A stretch of DNA of 64,000 nt from Planctomycetota bacterium. Lineage in GTDB: Bacteria; Planctomycetota; GCA-002687715. Where the stretch lies: the NCBI GenBank assembly GCA_009691765.1, contig SIAO01000004.1:180916-244915 (forward strand), given 5' to 3'. Within the stretch, counting starts at the first letter, position 1. The number at the start of each line of letters is the position of its first letter. The notes under the pieces are model-generated. The model had not been told where the DNA came from. It searched no databases and worked only from the letters and a program-made list of their open reading frames with translations. Below are positions 43,554-51,190 of this stretch, piece after piece. A program made the position numbers and the translations under genes.

Positions 43554-44357
43554 ATGAACCGCCCTGAGCGTATCCTCGTCACCGGCTGCAGCGCTGGCCT
43601 TGGCCACGCGCTCTGTCGTGAACTGCTGTCGCGCGGATGCCGCGTGGCGGGACTGAGTCGCCGTAGCGATTTGTGCGCCGATCTCGTCAGCGAGTTTCCA
43701 GGACGGTTCCACGCCATTGCGGTGGATGTCACTGCGGACGCCGCGTTGCAAACTGCCGTGGCGCTTGCAGTACAGCAGCTTGGCGGACTGGATGGCGTGG
43801 TGGCGAACGCTGGCATCGGCATTCCGGCAACCGTAGATTCCATGCGCATGGAGGATGTGCGCAGCATCATGGCGACCAACGTGGAAGGTGCCATCCACAC
43901 TTTGCTGCTGGCCTTGCCGCATGTGCGCCAATCCAACGCACCAGTGTTGGCGGCCGTCACCAGTCTTGCTGGGTGGCGCGCTGGCCCGGGAGCTGCTCCC
44001 TATTGCGCCAGCAAAGCTGCGCTCAGCGCTTTCCTCGACTCGCTCCGCGCCGAACTCGCCCACGAGGGCATCACAGTTTTGGATATTGCGCCGGGTTTCG
44101 TGCGCACTCCGATGACCGCACGAAACACCTTTCACATGCCCTTCTTGATGGAAAGCGACGTGGCGGCGCGCCTCATGGCCGACGCTGTGCTGGCCCGGCG
44201 CTCGCACCTTGCCTTTCCGGGGCCCATGGCGGCTGTGGTGTGGTTGGCCAAGAGACTGCCCGATTGGCTCTTCGATTTGCTGGCGCGTCGAGTCGCGAAG
44301 AAGCTCCGTCGTGCAGGTTCGCTCGGCGTCGCCAAAGCTGCCAGCGCACGCCAGTAA
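43554..44357 (+). CDS. Short-chain dehydrogenase/reductase
   Basis: 267 residues from ATG 43554. The dinucleotide motif ILVTGCSAGLGHALC (TGxxxGLG) is near the start, followed by VVANAGIG (NAG). A catalytic Ser in AVTSLAGWR and Tyr-Lys in YCASKAALSAF follow. Residues 227-245 (PGPMAAVVWLAKRLPDWLFD) suggest a membrane-associated C-terminus. This is a classical SDR that may reduce or oxidise a lipid or ketone substrate; the specificity cannot be told. It is divergent from the E1 gene with 85 bases between them, where both promoters must lie. Confidence 0.9.
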   Translation: MNRPERILVTGCSAGLGHALCRELLSRGCRVAGLSRRSDLCADLVSEFPGRFHAIAVDVTADAALQTAVALAVQQLGGLDGVVANAGIGIPATVDSMRMEDVRSIMATNVEGAIHTLLLALPHVRQSNAPVLAAVTSLAGWRAGPGAAPYCASKAALSAFLDSLRAELAHEGITVLDIAPGFVRTPMTARNTFHMPFLMESDVAARLMADAVLARRSHLAFPGPMAAVVWLAKRLPDWLFDLLARRVAKKLRRAGSLGVAKAASARQ

Positions 44358-44413
44358 CCCTGAAATAATAGTGGTTTGCGCTCAAGTTGCTCCGCTGCGG
44401 AGTACTCTTGTGC

Positions 44414-46021
44414 GTGAACACTCCACGCGCACTTCTTTGCGTCCTTGTGCTTGGCAGTTCCTTTCTCTGCGCTCAGATGAGCGGACTGCGCACCATCAAT
44501 CCTTCACTGCCCTCCGCGGGCACCAACTACGCCGATTTCGCCAGTGCGGTCGCTGCGCTGCAAAGCTCCGGTGTCAACGGTCCTGTTGTTTTCGAGGTCT
44601 ATGACGACGCTGGTGCCTTCACAGCACCGATGACTTTCAACACCGTAAATGTCGTGTGGACGACAACCCTGCCTTCCATCGTTGCTGGCGCCAACGGCAC
44701 GGCCGTGCTCGTGTTGGCGGACTGGGCTGGCTCTTCAGCACTCAACACTGTGACTTTCCGCGCCGCTGCAGGCGAACACCCAGTCCTCGATGCCAACGGC
44801 CAGAGCATGGGCATCTTCTGGAATGGCGCCGACCACACCAGTGTGGAGGGTTTGGAGATCCGCGGCGCCGTCTACGACGCCATCAGCATCTACTCCGAAG
44901 CGCAACACGGACAGGTGATCAACGCTTCAGTGCGCCGCTGCCGCATTCATGACTGCGGCGGTTCCGGCGTCGTGATCTACGGCAATCTGCCTCATCCGCA
45001 GAATGTTCTGCTCGAGAGCAACTTCTTCTGGAACTTGCAACAAACCAATGCGGGCGGCTTCAACACTCTTGCTCGCTTTGGCTATGTGAGCTGGCGCAGA
45101 CAAAACGGCCTCATCATTCGCGGTAACACCTTTGCCGTCACGAGCGCCGCAGGCGGCCTCTTCGCAGTGCTGGGCTCAAACCCCGGCAGCTCGAATGAAA
45201 CGGCCCCCATTTCGATCAGCGACAACATCGTCATCAAATACGCGGCTGCAAGCAGGCCGATTCTCACCCTCCAAGACATCGGCACGCAAAGCGGAATTCC
45301 GCAAGTGATGGATCACAACTGCTGGAACGATGCCACTGGTGCGCCGCTCGCGCACTCTGGCCCATCCGGCAACGTCGTGTCGCTCAACCTCAACGCATGG
45401 CGCAGTGTGTCGGCGCGCGAACTGCAATCCATGGATACAGATCCCCAGCTCATCGATCCAATCCAAGGCAATTTGCATGTCGCTGCAGGCTCCGCAGTCA
45501 TCGGCGCAGGCACTTCCGGCAGTTCTGCCATGGACATCGATGGCGACGTGCGCGACTACGCGCCCGACATCGGAGCCGATGAAGTCACTCTCGGACAACT
45601 GCCCGCCGTGCAAGTCCTCGGCGCGGGCTCACTGAACTCCTCGGGTGCAGTGGCACTGCTGAGCTCACCGCAACTTCCAACGCTCGGCAACACGGGCTTT
45701 GCCATGGTGCTCGATCAAGCCCCGGCCAACACCAACGCATGGGTGTTCGCTTCAGTGGGAACCGCTGCACAACCCGTGACCATCGCCGCCGGCTGTCACG
45801 TGTGGTTGGAACTGCAAAGCATGATGATTCTCGTACAAGCAGGCGTCGCGCCACTCGGCCCCCTGCCCACGAGCGCGAGTGGCAGCACCGCGTTCACTTT
45901 GCCCTTGCCGCAGGACCCTGCGCTTGCTGGCCTCGTGCTCGGCATGCAAGCCGTCATGCTCGACAGCGGCGTCGCCAACGGCTTCGCGCTCAGCAACGCA
46001 CTGCGCCTCACTCTGAACTGA
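44414..46021 (+). CDS. Secreted right-handed beta-helix protein with a C-terminal recurring domain
   Basis: 535 residues from GTG 44414 (GGAG 12-15 bases upstream; a TTG at 44387 is an alternative). Signal peptide RALLCVLVLGSSFLCAQ. Residues about 60-400 show beta-helix coils (VTFRAAAGEHPVLDANG, VEGLEIRG, VRRCRIHDCGGSGVVIYG, VLLESNFFW, GLIIRGNTF). The Asp pattern IDGDVRDYAPDIGADEV is the common end of such helices in planctomycete and Bacteroidetes surface proteins. The C-terminal 135 residues (SSPQLPTLGNTGFAM ... AFTLPLPQDPALAGL ... SNALRLTLN) look like a separate recurring domain often found at the ends of such proteins. The substrate is unknown. Confidence 0.8.
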   Translation: MNTPRALLCVLVLGSSFLCAQMSGLRTINPSLPSAGTNYADFASAVAALQSSGVNGPVVFEVYDDAGAFTAPMTFNTVNVVWTTTLPSIVAGANGTAVLVLADWAGSSALNTVTFRAAAGEHPVLDANGQSMGIFWNGADHTSVEGLEIRGAVYDAISIYSEAQHGQVINASVRRCRIHDCGGSGVVIYGNLPHPQNVLLESNFFWNLQQTNAGGFNTLARFGYVSWRRQNGLIIRGNTFAVTSAAGGLFAVLGSNPGSSNETAPISISDNIVIKYAAASRPILTLQDIGTQSGIPQVMDHNCWNDATGAPLAHSGPSGNVVSLNLNAWRSVSARELQSMDTDPQLIDPIQGNLHVAAGSAVIGAGTSGSSAMDIDGDVRDYAPDIGADEVTLGQLPAVQVLGAGSLNSSGAVALLSSPQLPTLGNTGFAMVLDQAPANTNAWVFASVGTAAQPVTIAAGCHVWLELQSMMILVQAGVAPLGPLPTSASGSTAFTLPLPQDPALAGLVLGMQAVMLDSGVANGFALSNALRLTLN

Positions 46022-46046
46022 AACCGCGTCAATGTACGATGCGGCC

Positions 46047-46952
46047 ATGCAACTGGCTGTAATCGGACTCGGTGCCATGGGCGCTCCAATGGCGCGCAAT
46101 CTCTTGAAAGCCGGGCACAGCGTGACGGTGTTTAATCGCACTGCTGCCAAAGCTGTGGACTTCGAAAAATTGGGTGCACGCTGCGCGGGCTCGCCACGTG
46201 CTGCCGCAGTGGGTTGCGAAATCCTGCTCGTGAACGTCAGCGACACGCCGGATGTGGAGGAAGTGCTGCTGCATCCCGAAACCGGTGCTGCTCTTGGCCT
46301 CGCGCAAGGGAGCTTGGTGATCGACTGCTCCAGCATTGCTCCCGGAACGACACGCAGCATCGCCGCGAAGCTCGCGTTGCAAGGCGTCGGCTACGTGGAC
46401 GCACCTGTGAGCGGCGGCCCTGAAGGTGCCGAAAAAGCCACGCTCGCCATCATGTGCGGCGGTTCAGAGACAGACTTCGCGCGAGCACTGCCCATACTGA
46501 ATCTCTTGGGTGCGCGAGTGGTGCGTGTCGGCCCCGTGGGTTGCGGACAAGTGGCGAAAGCCGTGAATCAAGTCGTCATTGCGGGCACTTACCAAGCCCT
46601 CGCAGAAGGCTTGGTCTTGGCTGCTAGTGCTGGTGCCGATCCGGCACAAGTCTTGCAAGCCATCAGCGCAGGAGCCGCACGCTCGTGGGTACTGGAAAAT
46701 CGCGCCGGAAACATGCTTCGCGATCAGTACCCACCGGGTTTCCGACTGGCATTACATCGCAAAGACCTCCGCATTGCCCTCGGTGAAGCGCAAGCCGCAG
46801 GCGCTCACTTACCTCTCACGCAGCTTGTCGCAGCCGCCGAAGATCGCTTGCTGCAATCGGGCCATGGCGCTGAAGACATGTCCGTGCTTGCGCGGCAAGT
46901 GCGCGAAGATGCACACATCCCTCCCGGTCCCTTCCCGAGCACCCAAACATGA
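46047..46952 (+). CDS. 3-hydroxyisobutyrate-dehydrogenase-family NAD(P)-dependent reductase
   Basis: 301 residues from ATG 46047 (ATG 46032 in frame is possible). Dinucleotide motif IGLGAMGAPMARNLL at the start, VDAPVSGGPEGA near residue 120 for substrate binding, and GCGQVAKAVNQVVIAG near 168 with the catalytic Lys. This family includes 3-hydroxyisobutyrate, tartronate-semialdehyde and 6-phosphogluconate-like dehydrogenases. With the branched-chain 2-oxoacid dehydrogenase nearby, a role in valine breakdown is possible, but the two are 3 kb apart and the link is weak. The last codons overlap the next gene by four bases. Confidence 0.87.
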   Translation: MQLAVIGLGAMGAPMARNLLKAGHSVTVFNRTAAKAVDFEKLGARCAGSPRAAAVGCEILLVNVSDTPDVEEVLLHPETGAALGLAQGSLVIDCSSIAPGTTRSIAAKLALQGVGYVDAPVSGGPEGAEKATLAIMCGGSETDFARALPILNLLGARVVRVGPVGCGQVAKAVNQVVIAGTYQALAEGLVLAASAGADPAQVLQAISAGAARSWVLENRAGNMLRDQYPPGFRLALHRKDLRIALGEAQAAGAHLPLTQLVAAAEDRLLQSGHGAEDMSVLARQVREDAHIPPGPFPSTQT

Positions 46953-47872
46953 TGAACAGCCGCATGAACCGACGCACTTTTCTCGGGACCACGGCCGTGG
47001 CCGCAGCGCTCGCTGCTTGCGCAAACAATCCGAGCAAGGAACACGTGGAATCCAACGCTCCGCTTTATCGCATTTCGCTCGCGGAATGGTCTTTGCACCG
47101 CACCTTGTTCAAGAAAGACATCACCAATCTCGATTTCCCCTTGGTCGCACGCCGCGACTACGGCATCGATGCCGTTGAGTACGTGAATGCGTTCTTCAAA
47201 GACAAGGCCAGCGATACGGCCTACCTCGCGGACTTGCGCAGCCGCGCTGAAGGCGAAGGCGTGAAGTCGCTCTTGATCATGATTGATGGCGAAGGCGATC
47301 TCGGCGCGCCCGACGAAAGCGCACGCGTCCACGCCGTCGCGCAGCACACGCGTTGGCTGGAAGCTGCCAAGGCTCTCGGCTGCCACAGTATTCGCGTCAA
47401 CGCCAACTCACGCGGATCGCGTGAGGAGCAAGAGCGCCTGCTCGCAGACGGCTTTGCAAAACTAATGCTCAACGCCACGGCACTAGAAATGAATGTCATC
47501 GTGGAGAACCACGGCGGGCTCTCCTCCGACGGAGATTTCCTGGCTGGCGTCATGCGTCGCGTAGGACACCCGCGTTTCGGCACATTGCCGGATTTTGGAA
47601 ACTTCAACATCGCCAAGGACGTGGAATACGACCGTTATCTCGGCGTCTCCGAGCTGATGCCGTTTGCGAAAGCGGTGAGTGCCAAGTCCTACGACTTCGA
47701 TGCGCAAGGCAACGAAACCCGTATCGACTATCTGCGCATGCTGCGCATCGTGACGGCGTCCTATCATGGACATGTGGGCATCGAATACGAAGGCGACAGA
47801 CTGTCCGAACCCGAGGGCATCCGCGCCACCAAAACGCTCCTCGAACGCGTGCGCACGCAACTGTCGTCTTGA
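46949..47872 (+). CDS. Tat-exported lipoprotein of the sugar phosphate isomerase/epimerase (TIM barrel) family
   Basis: 307 residues. The start MMNSRMNRRTFLGTTAVAAALAAC carries a twin-Arg motif followed by a lipobox Cys. The TIM barrel of the AP-endonuclease-2/xylose-isomerase-like type shows ISLAEWSLHR, VEYVNAFFKD, SIRVNANSRG, VIVENHGGLSSD, TLPDFGNFN and HVGIEYEGDR. The family's metal-binding Glu, His, Asp and Glu sit in these positions. Planctomycetes carry many exported members, with unknown sugar substrates. It overlaps the dehydrogenase by four bases, so an enzyme pair for sugar or sugar-acid metabolism is plausible. Confidence 0.88.
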   Translation: MMNSRMNRRTFLGTTAVAAALAACANNPSKEHVESNAPLYRISLAEWSLHRTLFKKDITNLDFPLVARRDYGIDAVEYVNAFFKDKASDTAYLADLRSRAEGEGVKSLLIMIDGEGDLGAPDESARVHAVAQHTRWLEAAKALGCHSIRVNANSRGSREEQERLLADGFAKLMLNATALEMNVIVENHGGLSSDGDFLAGVMRRVGHPRFGTLPDFGNFNIAKDVEYDRYLGVSELMPFAKAVSAKSYDFDAQGNETRIDYLRMLRIVTASYHGHVGIEYEGDRLSEPEGIRATKTLLERVRTQLSS

Positions 47873-48260
47873 ACGCACGCTCTGTTTGCTTGCGCTATGC
47901 GGCCTGAACGCCTGCACTCTCGTCTTGGATCGTCAAGACGATTTACCTCTCATCTGTGGCACGGCGTTGCAGCACCGCGAAGGCTACGAACTCGAATGGA
48001 GCGCGTTCGGGCTCATCCTTGATCTGCGCGCGAGCTCGCCTGCGTTGCTCCTTGGAACGCGCACGGAACGCCTGCGCAGGGCAGCGTCGTCTGTGTGCAT
48101 CGCCCGGGAGGATTGCGGCCTTGCATTGGCACCTGACGCGCTGCGTCTCGGCCTCACTCGCACCGCACTCCACCTGCGCAAGGAGGCTGACGATGCTCTG
48201 GAAACTACTGCCCGCATTTCTGCTGCTGGGCTGCACCACGGATGTCTTGTTCATCGATGA
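47766..48260 (+). CDS. Possible small lipoprotein, start uncertain (first of three)
   Basis: The frame is open to ATG 47766, which would overlap the TIM-barrel gene by 107 bases. The stretch that looks coding starts later, at RLERTLCLLALCGLNAC (a lipobox Cys near 47920), but I find no in-frame ATG, GTG or TTG at a suitable distance before it. A lost start, a sequencing error or a start inside the upstream gene would all explain this. The mature part, EWSAFGLILDL ... ALLLGTRTERL, resembles the next two proteins. Its tail overlaps the next gene by 68 bases. Function unknown. Confidence 0.42.
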   Translation: MDMWASNTKATDCPNPRASAPPKRSSNACARNCRLERTLCLLALCGLNACTLVLDRQDDLPLICGTALQHREGYELEWSAFGLILDLRASSPALLLGTRTERLRRAASSVCIAREDCGLALAPDALRLGLTRTALHLRKEADDALETTARISAAGLHHGCLVHR

Positions 48261-48531
48261 GGCGCACTACGGACTCGCTGCACGCATCTCCCCCGGCGGC
48301 GTGCCCCTCAGCTTGAGCGCCGGCGCACAACGCAACGTGAGCACCTGGTTGCCCGCCGAAGCGGCGGACACGCCCTGCAATGACGGCGCGCTCAGCAGCC
48401 TATACGCGCATTGCAGCGGCAACCTCGGTTTCAACGACCCAGTGCGCTTGCGCCATACCATTGCCACGGGTGCGGCTGCGGAACAACTCGCCGCATTGCA
48501 CGGAACAGCGCTGCGCGGAGGTCAGCAATGA
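48193..48531 (+). CDS. Small lipoprotein (second of three)
   Basis: 112 residues with the best ribosome binding site in this part of the window (AGGAGG, seven bases before ATG 48193). A lipoprotein signal MLWKLLPAFLLLGC places Cys at residue 14. The mature part contains HYGLAARISPGGVPLSLSAG and two more Cys pairs (DTPCNDG, AHCSGN). There is no recognised domain. The pattern GL..., a short loop, LSLSAG... is shared with the proteins on both sides, so a tandem array from duplication is likely. It overlaps the next gene by four bases. Confidence 0.7.
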   Translation: MLWKLLPAFLLLGCTTDVLFIDEAHYGLAARISPGGVPLSLSAGAQRNVSTWLPAEAADTPCNDGALSSLYAHCSGNLGFNDPVRLRHTIATGAAAEQLAALHGTALRGGQQ

Positions 48532-49298
48532 GCGCCTCACCTTCGCTTGCGGGTCGTCATGGACCACCGTCGCAACTTTGGCGCCTGCGTGATGCCCTCG
48601 CCGCCGCCGCATTGTTGCAATTCGTCGCCTGCGCTTTGCCCGATGCAGCGTGTTTCAGTGAGCATGTATCCGTAGGGCTGGTGCTCGCCGCGGGCGAGAG
48701 CGTATCCAAGCCCCTCGACCTTTCACTGGGAGCACGCCGCGCCGCGCTAGTGCGTGTCCCACAGCGCAGCAGTGGACCACGCAAAGGCCAAACAGGTGAG
48801 TTTCTCTCGGTGCTCGAGATCACCGCCGAACCGCAGGCGCAGGATAGCGAGGTGCTGGCGCTGAATAGCGTGATCATCAGTGGCAGGGCTGCGCGCATTG
48901 CGGCGTTGTCTGCATCCGAGCGCAGCTCGCTGCGCGCTGAAGGCTTGCGGCTTGGTGCCCCTGGTTCAGCACTCTGCGAGGCCAGCACCCCATCACCCGC
49001 CAAACTTGACGCTGCTGCAGCACCGCGCCAACATTCGGACGCTTCAAAGGAGCAGCGAGGACGCTGTCTCGTCCAATGCGACCTGCGACCAAGGAAAAGT
49101 CCACTTCGGCAGCACGCAGAGCTTCAACCGCTTCCAAAGCCGTCTGTGGCGTCGGCGGCAATTCGAGTTGCCCTCGCGTCACACTGGTGGCGAGTTCCTC
49201 GAGCAAATTGCGCTCCGTTGGCCCAAGCCGGCTTAGACCGGCGAGACTCAATGCCCCCTGCTGGAATTCTGGTGCGAGGTACCACTGCGGCTCGATGA
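48528..49298 (+). CDS. Lipoprotein-like protein, C-terminus replaced by antisense sequence (third of three)
   Basis: The open frame is 256 residues with GGAGG before ATG 48528. A membrane segment DALAAAALLQFVACALPDAAC is followed by SVGLVLAAGESVSKPLDLSLGARRAAL, like its two neighbours, and ends as a credible protein near ALCEASTPSPAK (about residue 160). Beyond that, roughly 49010-49298, the sequence is the complement of the HDOD gene remnant on the minus strand and looks like nonsense in this frame (QPLPKPSV, ASHWWRVPRANC). I read it as a gene that has lost its true 3' end. Confidence 0.55.
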   Translation: MSASPSLAGRHGPPSQLWRLRDALAAAALLQFVACALPDAACFSEHVSVGLVLAAGESVSKPLDLSLGARRAALVRVPQRSSGPRKGQTGEFLSVLEITAEPQAQDSEVLALNSVIISGRAARIAALSASERSSLRAEGLRLGAPGSALCEASTPSPAKLDAAAAPRQHSDASKEQRGRCLVQCDLRPRKSPLRQHAELQPLPKPSVASAAIRVALASHWWRVPRANCAPLAQAGLDRRDSMPPAGILVRGTTAAR

Positions 49299-49329
49299 CG
49301 CGCCGCGTAGTCGCCTGCTCTGACAACAC
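48877..49329 (-). pseudogene. Truncated HDOD-domain gene behind the PilB/GspE ATPase
   Basis: The frame starts at GTG 49329 with AGGA before it, 34 bases after the ATPase stop. The first 90 residues look real: EPQWYLAPEFQQGALSLAGLS, then LPPTPQTALEAVEALRAAEVDFSLVAGRIGRDSVLAA, the opening of an HDOD domain (its usual form is LPPLP..., AR.I..DP.L). After RDSVLAAPLKRPN the match stops, no continuation exists in the other frames, and the remaining 60 residues are arbitrary. HDOD proteins are normally 250-400 residues and often accompany type IV pilus ATPases. Most of the gene is gone. Confidence 0.6.
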
Positions 49330-49363
49330 ATTTCCTAACTTGAATGCTGACGCGGCCGCAAGT

Positions 49364-51091
49364 TCATTCGGCCAGAATGATTCCGCGCGCCTCTTCGAGC
49401 GTCGTGATGCCCCTGTTGACTAACTCGATGGCGCAATCGGTGAGCGTGTGCATTCCCTCACGCTTACCGATCTGGCCCACCTGCACTTCGGTTCCACCTT
49501 CGGTGATGGCGCGTTTCATCTCTTTGGATTTGACGGCCATCACTTCGAAGACGGGATTACGCCCGCGATAACCGCTGCCGCCACATTGTTCGCAACCACG
49601 CCCGCGACTCAGACGCTCCACAGACGAGAGAATGCTTTGATCGAGGTCGCTGCGTTGCAGTGCCGCCAGATCCACATCCTCACGACAATTGACGCAGATG
49701 CGCCGCACAAGACGCTGCGCCACGACGAGCTTCACTGCTGAAGCCACGAGGTAAGGCTCGATCCCCATATCGACCAAGCGCACCACAGTGCTGGGCGCGT
49801 CGTTGGTGTGCAGCGTGCTGAGCACGAGGTGTCCAGTGAGTGCTGCTTTCACAGCGATGCTCGCTGTTTCGTAGTCGCGCATTTCACCGACGAGAATGAT
49901 GTCAGGGTCTTGACGCAAGAACGAACGCAGCGCCACCTCGAAAGTCAGCCCCGTCTGGTGACGCACATGCACCTGTGTCAATCCGGCGAGCGTGTATTCC
50001 ACCGGGTCTTCAGCCGTGACGATATTCACATTCGGCTGATTCAGCTGACTGAGGATGGTGTAGAGCGTTGTGGTCTTGCCGCTGCCGGTGGGGCCAGTGA
50101 CCAAGATCATGCCGCACGGATTGGCAATGGCCTCGCGGACCAACTCGAGAGCGCGCCCTTCGAGTCCAAGTTCATCCACTGAACCCTTGAGGTCGCCGGT
50201 ACCTAGCACGCGCATGACGATTTTCTCGCCATGGATCCCGGGCAATGAAGACACGCGGAAGTCCACGGCGTTCTTCTCATCCAGCGCCAACTTGATGCCG
50301 CCGTCTTGAGGCACGCGCCGTTCAGCAATGTCCATGCTCGACATGATTTTGATGCATGAAGAAAGCGTGGCACGCATATCTTTGGCAAGCCGGATCACTT
50401 CTTGCATCTCGCCGTCCACGCGGAAACGCACGCGCAGGGAATCTTCCATAGGCTCGATGTGAATATCGCTGGCGCGCATGCGCAGTGCCTTCAGCAACAG
50501 TCCATGCACGAGGCGAACCACGGGTGCGTCCAGTTCGCGAATTTCAAGTTTAGGGAGATTGCGCGGATCGGCATCCGGAACTTCTGGAGTCGGCGCGGCT
50601 TCTTCAGCAGCGCGTTTCAAAATCTGATCCAGCTCTTTCAGCGCAGGCCCCGGGATCGCGGAGGCTGCAGCTTTAGTGCTCTGCTTCGCATAAAGCGTCG
50701 TGCGCGCGGCAATGATGGCTTTCGGACCGGCAATGGTGAAGCGCACGGAGCAACCCGTCGCTCGCGCGATGCGGTCCTGCATGGGCTCGTTCGCGGGATC
50801 GCTGGTGGCGACAATCAACAAAGCACCTTCGCGACGCAATGGCAAAGTGCCCGTACTCTTGCTCAACGCTTCAGGAAAGGTCTTCAGGATCTCGCGGTCG
50901 AGTGTCAGACCTTCAAGGTTTGCTGCTTCGAGAGAAAACCGCTTGGCAATGGCTTGAACGAGATCTTTCTCGGCCACCATGCGCTTGTCGATCAACACTG
51001 TGCAGAGAGATTCTCCCCCAACAGCACGCGCTTCCGCGAGCTGCTCAGCGCGGATGACGCCGGCCGCGAGCAGATGTTCTCCAATGTCCAA
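49364..51091 (-). CDS. Type II secretion/type IV pilus assembly ATPase (GspE/PilB family)
   Basis: 575 residues from ATG 51091. An N-terminal MshEN-like domain (MDIGEHLLAAGVIRAEQLAEA...) is followed by a RecA-type ATPase. Walker A is GPTGSGKTTT, the Asp box is TAEDPVEY, Walker B is LVGEMRDYETA and the His box is LSTLHTNDAP. A four-cysteine zinc site (CVNCRED, CEQCGGSGYRG) is typical of both GspE and PilB. Choosing between them needs the neighbours, and no other secretion or pilus gene lies in the window. The next gene downstream is a truncated HDOD gene. It powers pseudopilus or pilus assembly at the inner membrane. Confidence 0.93.
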   Translation of the reverse strand: MDIGEHLLAAGVIRAEQLAEARAVGGESLCTVLIDKRMVAEKDLVQAIAKRFSLEAANLEGLTLDREILKTFPEALSKSTGTLPLRREGALLIVATSDPANEPMQDRIARATGCSVRFTIAGPKAIIAARTTLYAKQSTKAAASAIPGPALKELDQILKRAAEEAAPTPEVPDADPRNLPKLEIRELDAPVVRLVHGLLLKALRMRASDIHIEPMEDSLRVRFRVDGEMQEVIRLAKDMRATLSSCIKIMSSMDIAERRVPQDGGIKLALDEKNAVDFRVSSLPGIHGEKIVMRVLGTGDLKGSVDELGLEGRALELVREAIANPCGMILVTGPTGSGKTTTLYTILSQLNQPNVNIVTAEDPVEYTLAGLTQVHVRHQTGLTFEVALRSFLRQDPDIILVGEMRDYETASIAVKAALTGHLVLSTLHTNDAPSTVVRLVDMGIEPYLVASAVKLVVAQRLVRRICVNCREDVDLAALQRSDLDQSILSSVERLSRGRGCEQCGGSGYRGRNPVFEVMAVKSKEMKRAITEGGTEVQVGQIGKREGMHTLTDCAIELVNRGITTLEEARGIILAE

Positions 51092-51190
51092 AGTATGACG
51101 CTTCCCGTGTGGACTCTGCGTGCATTCGCAGCATCCGCAGTGTCTATCGACAGCGCACTATCATCCCGAAAGACATGCCACTGCGCATCT

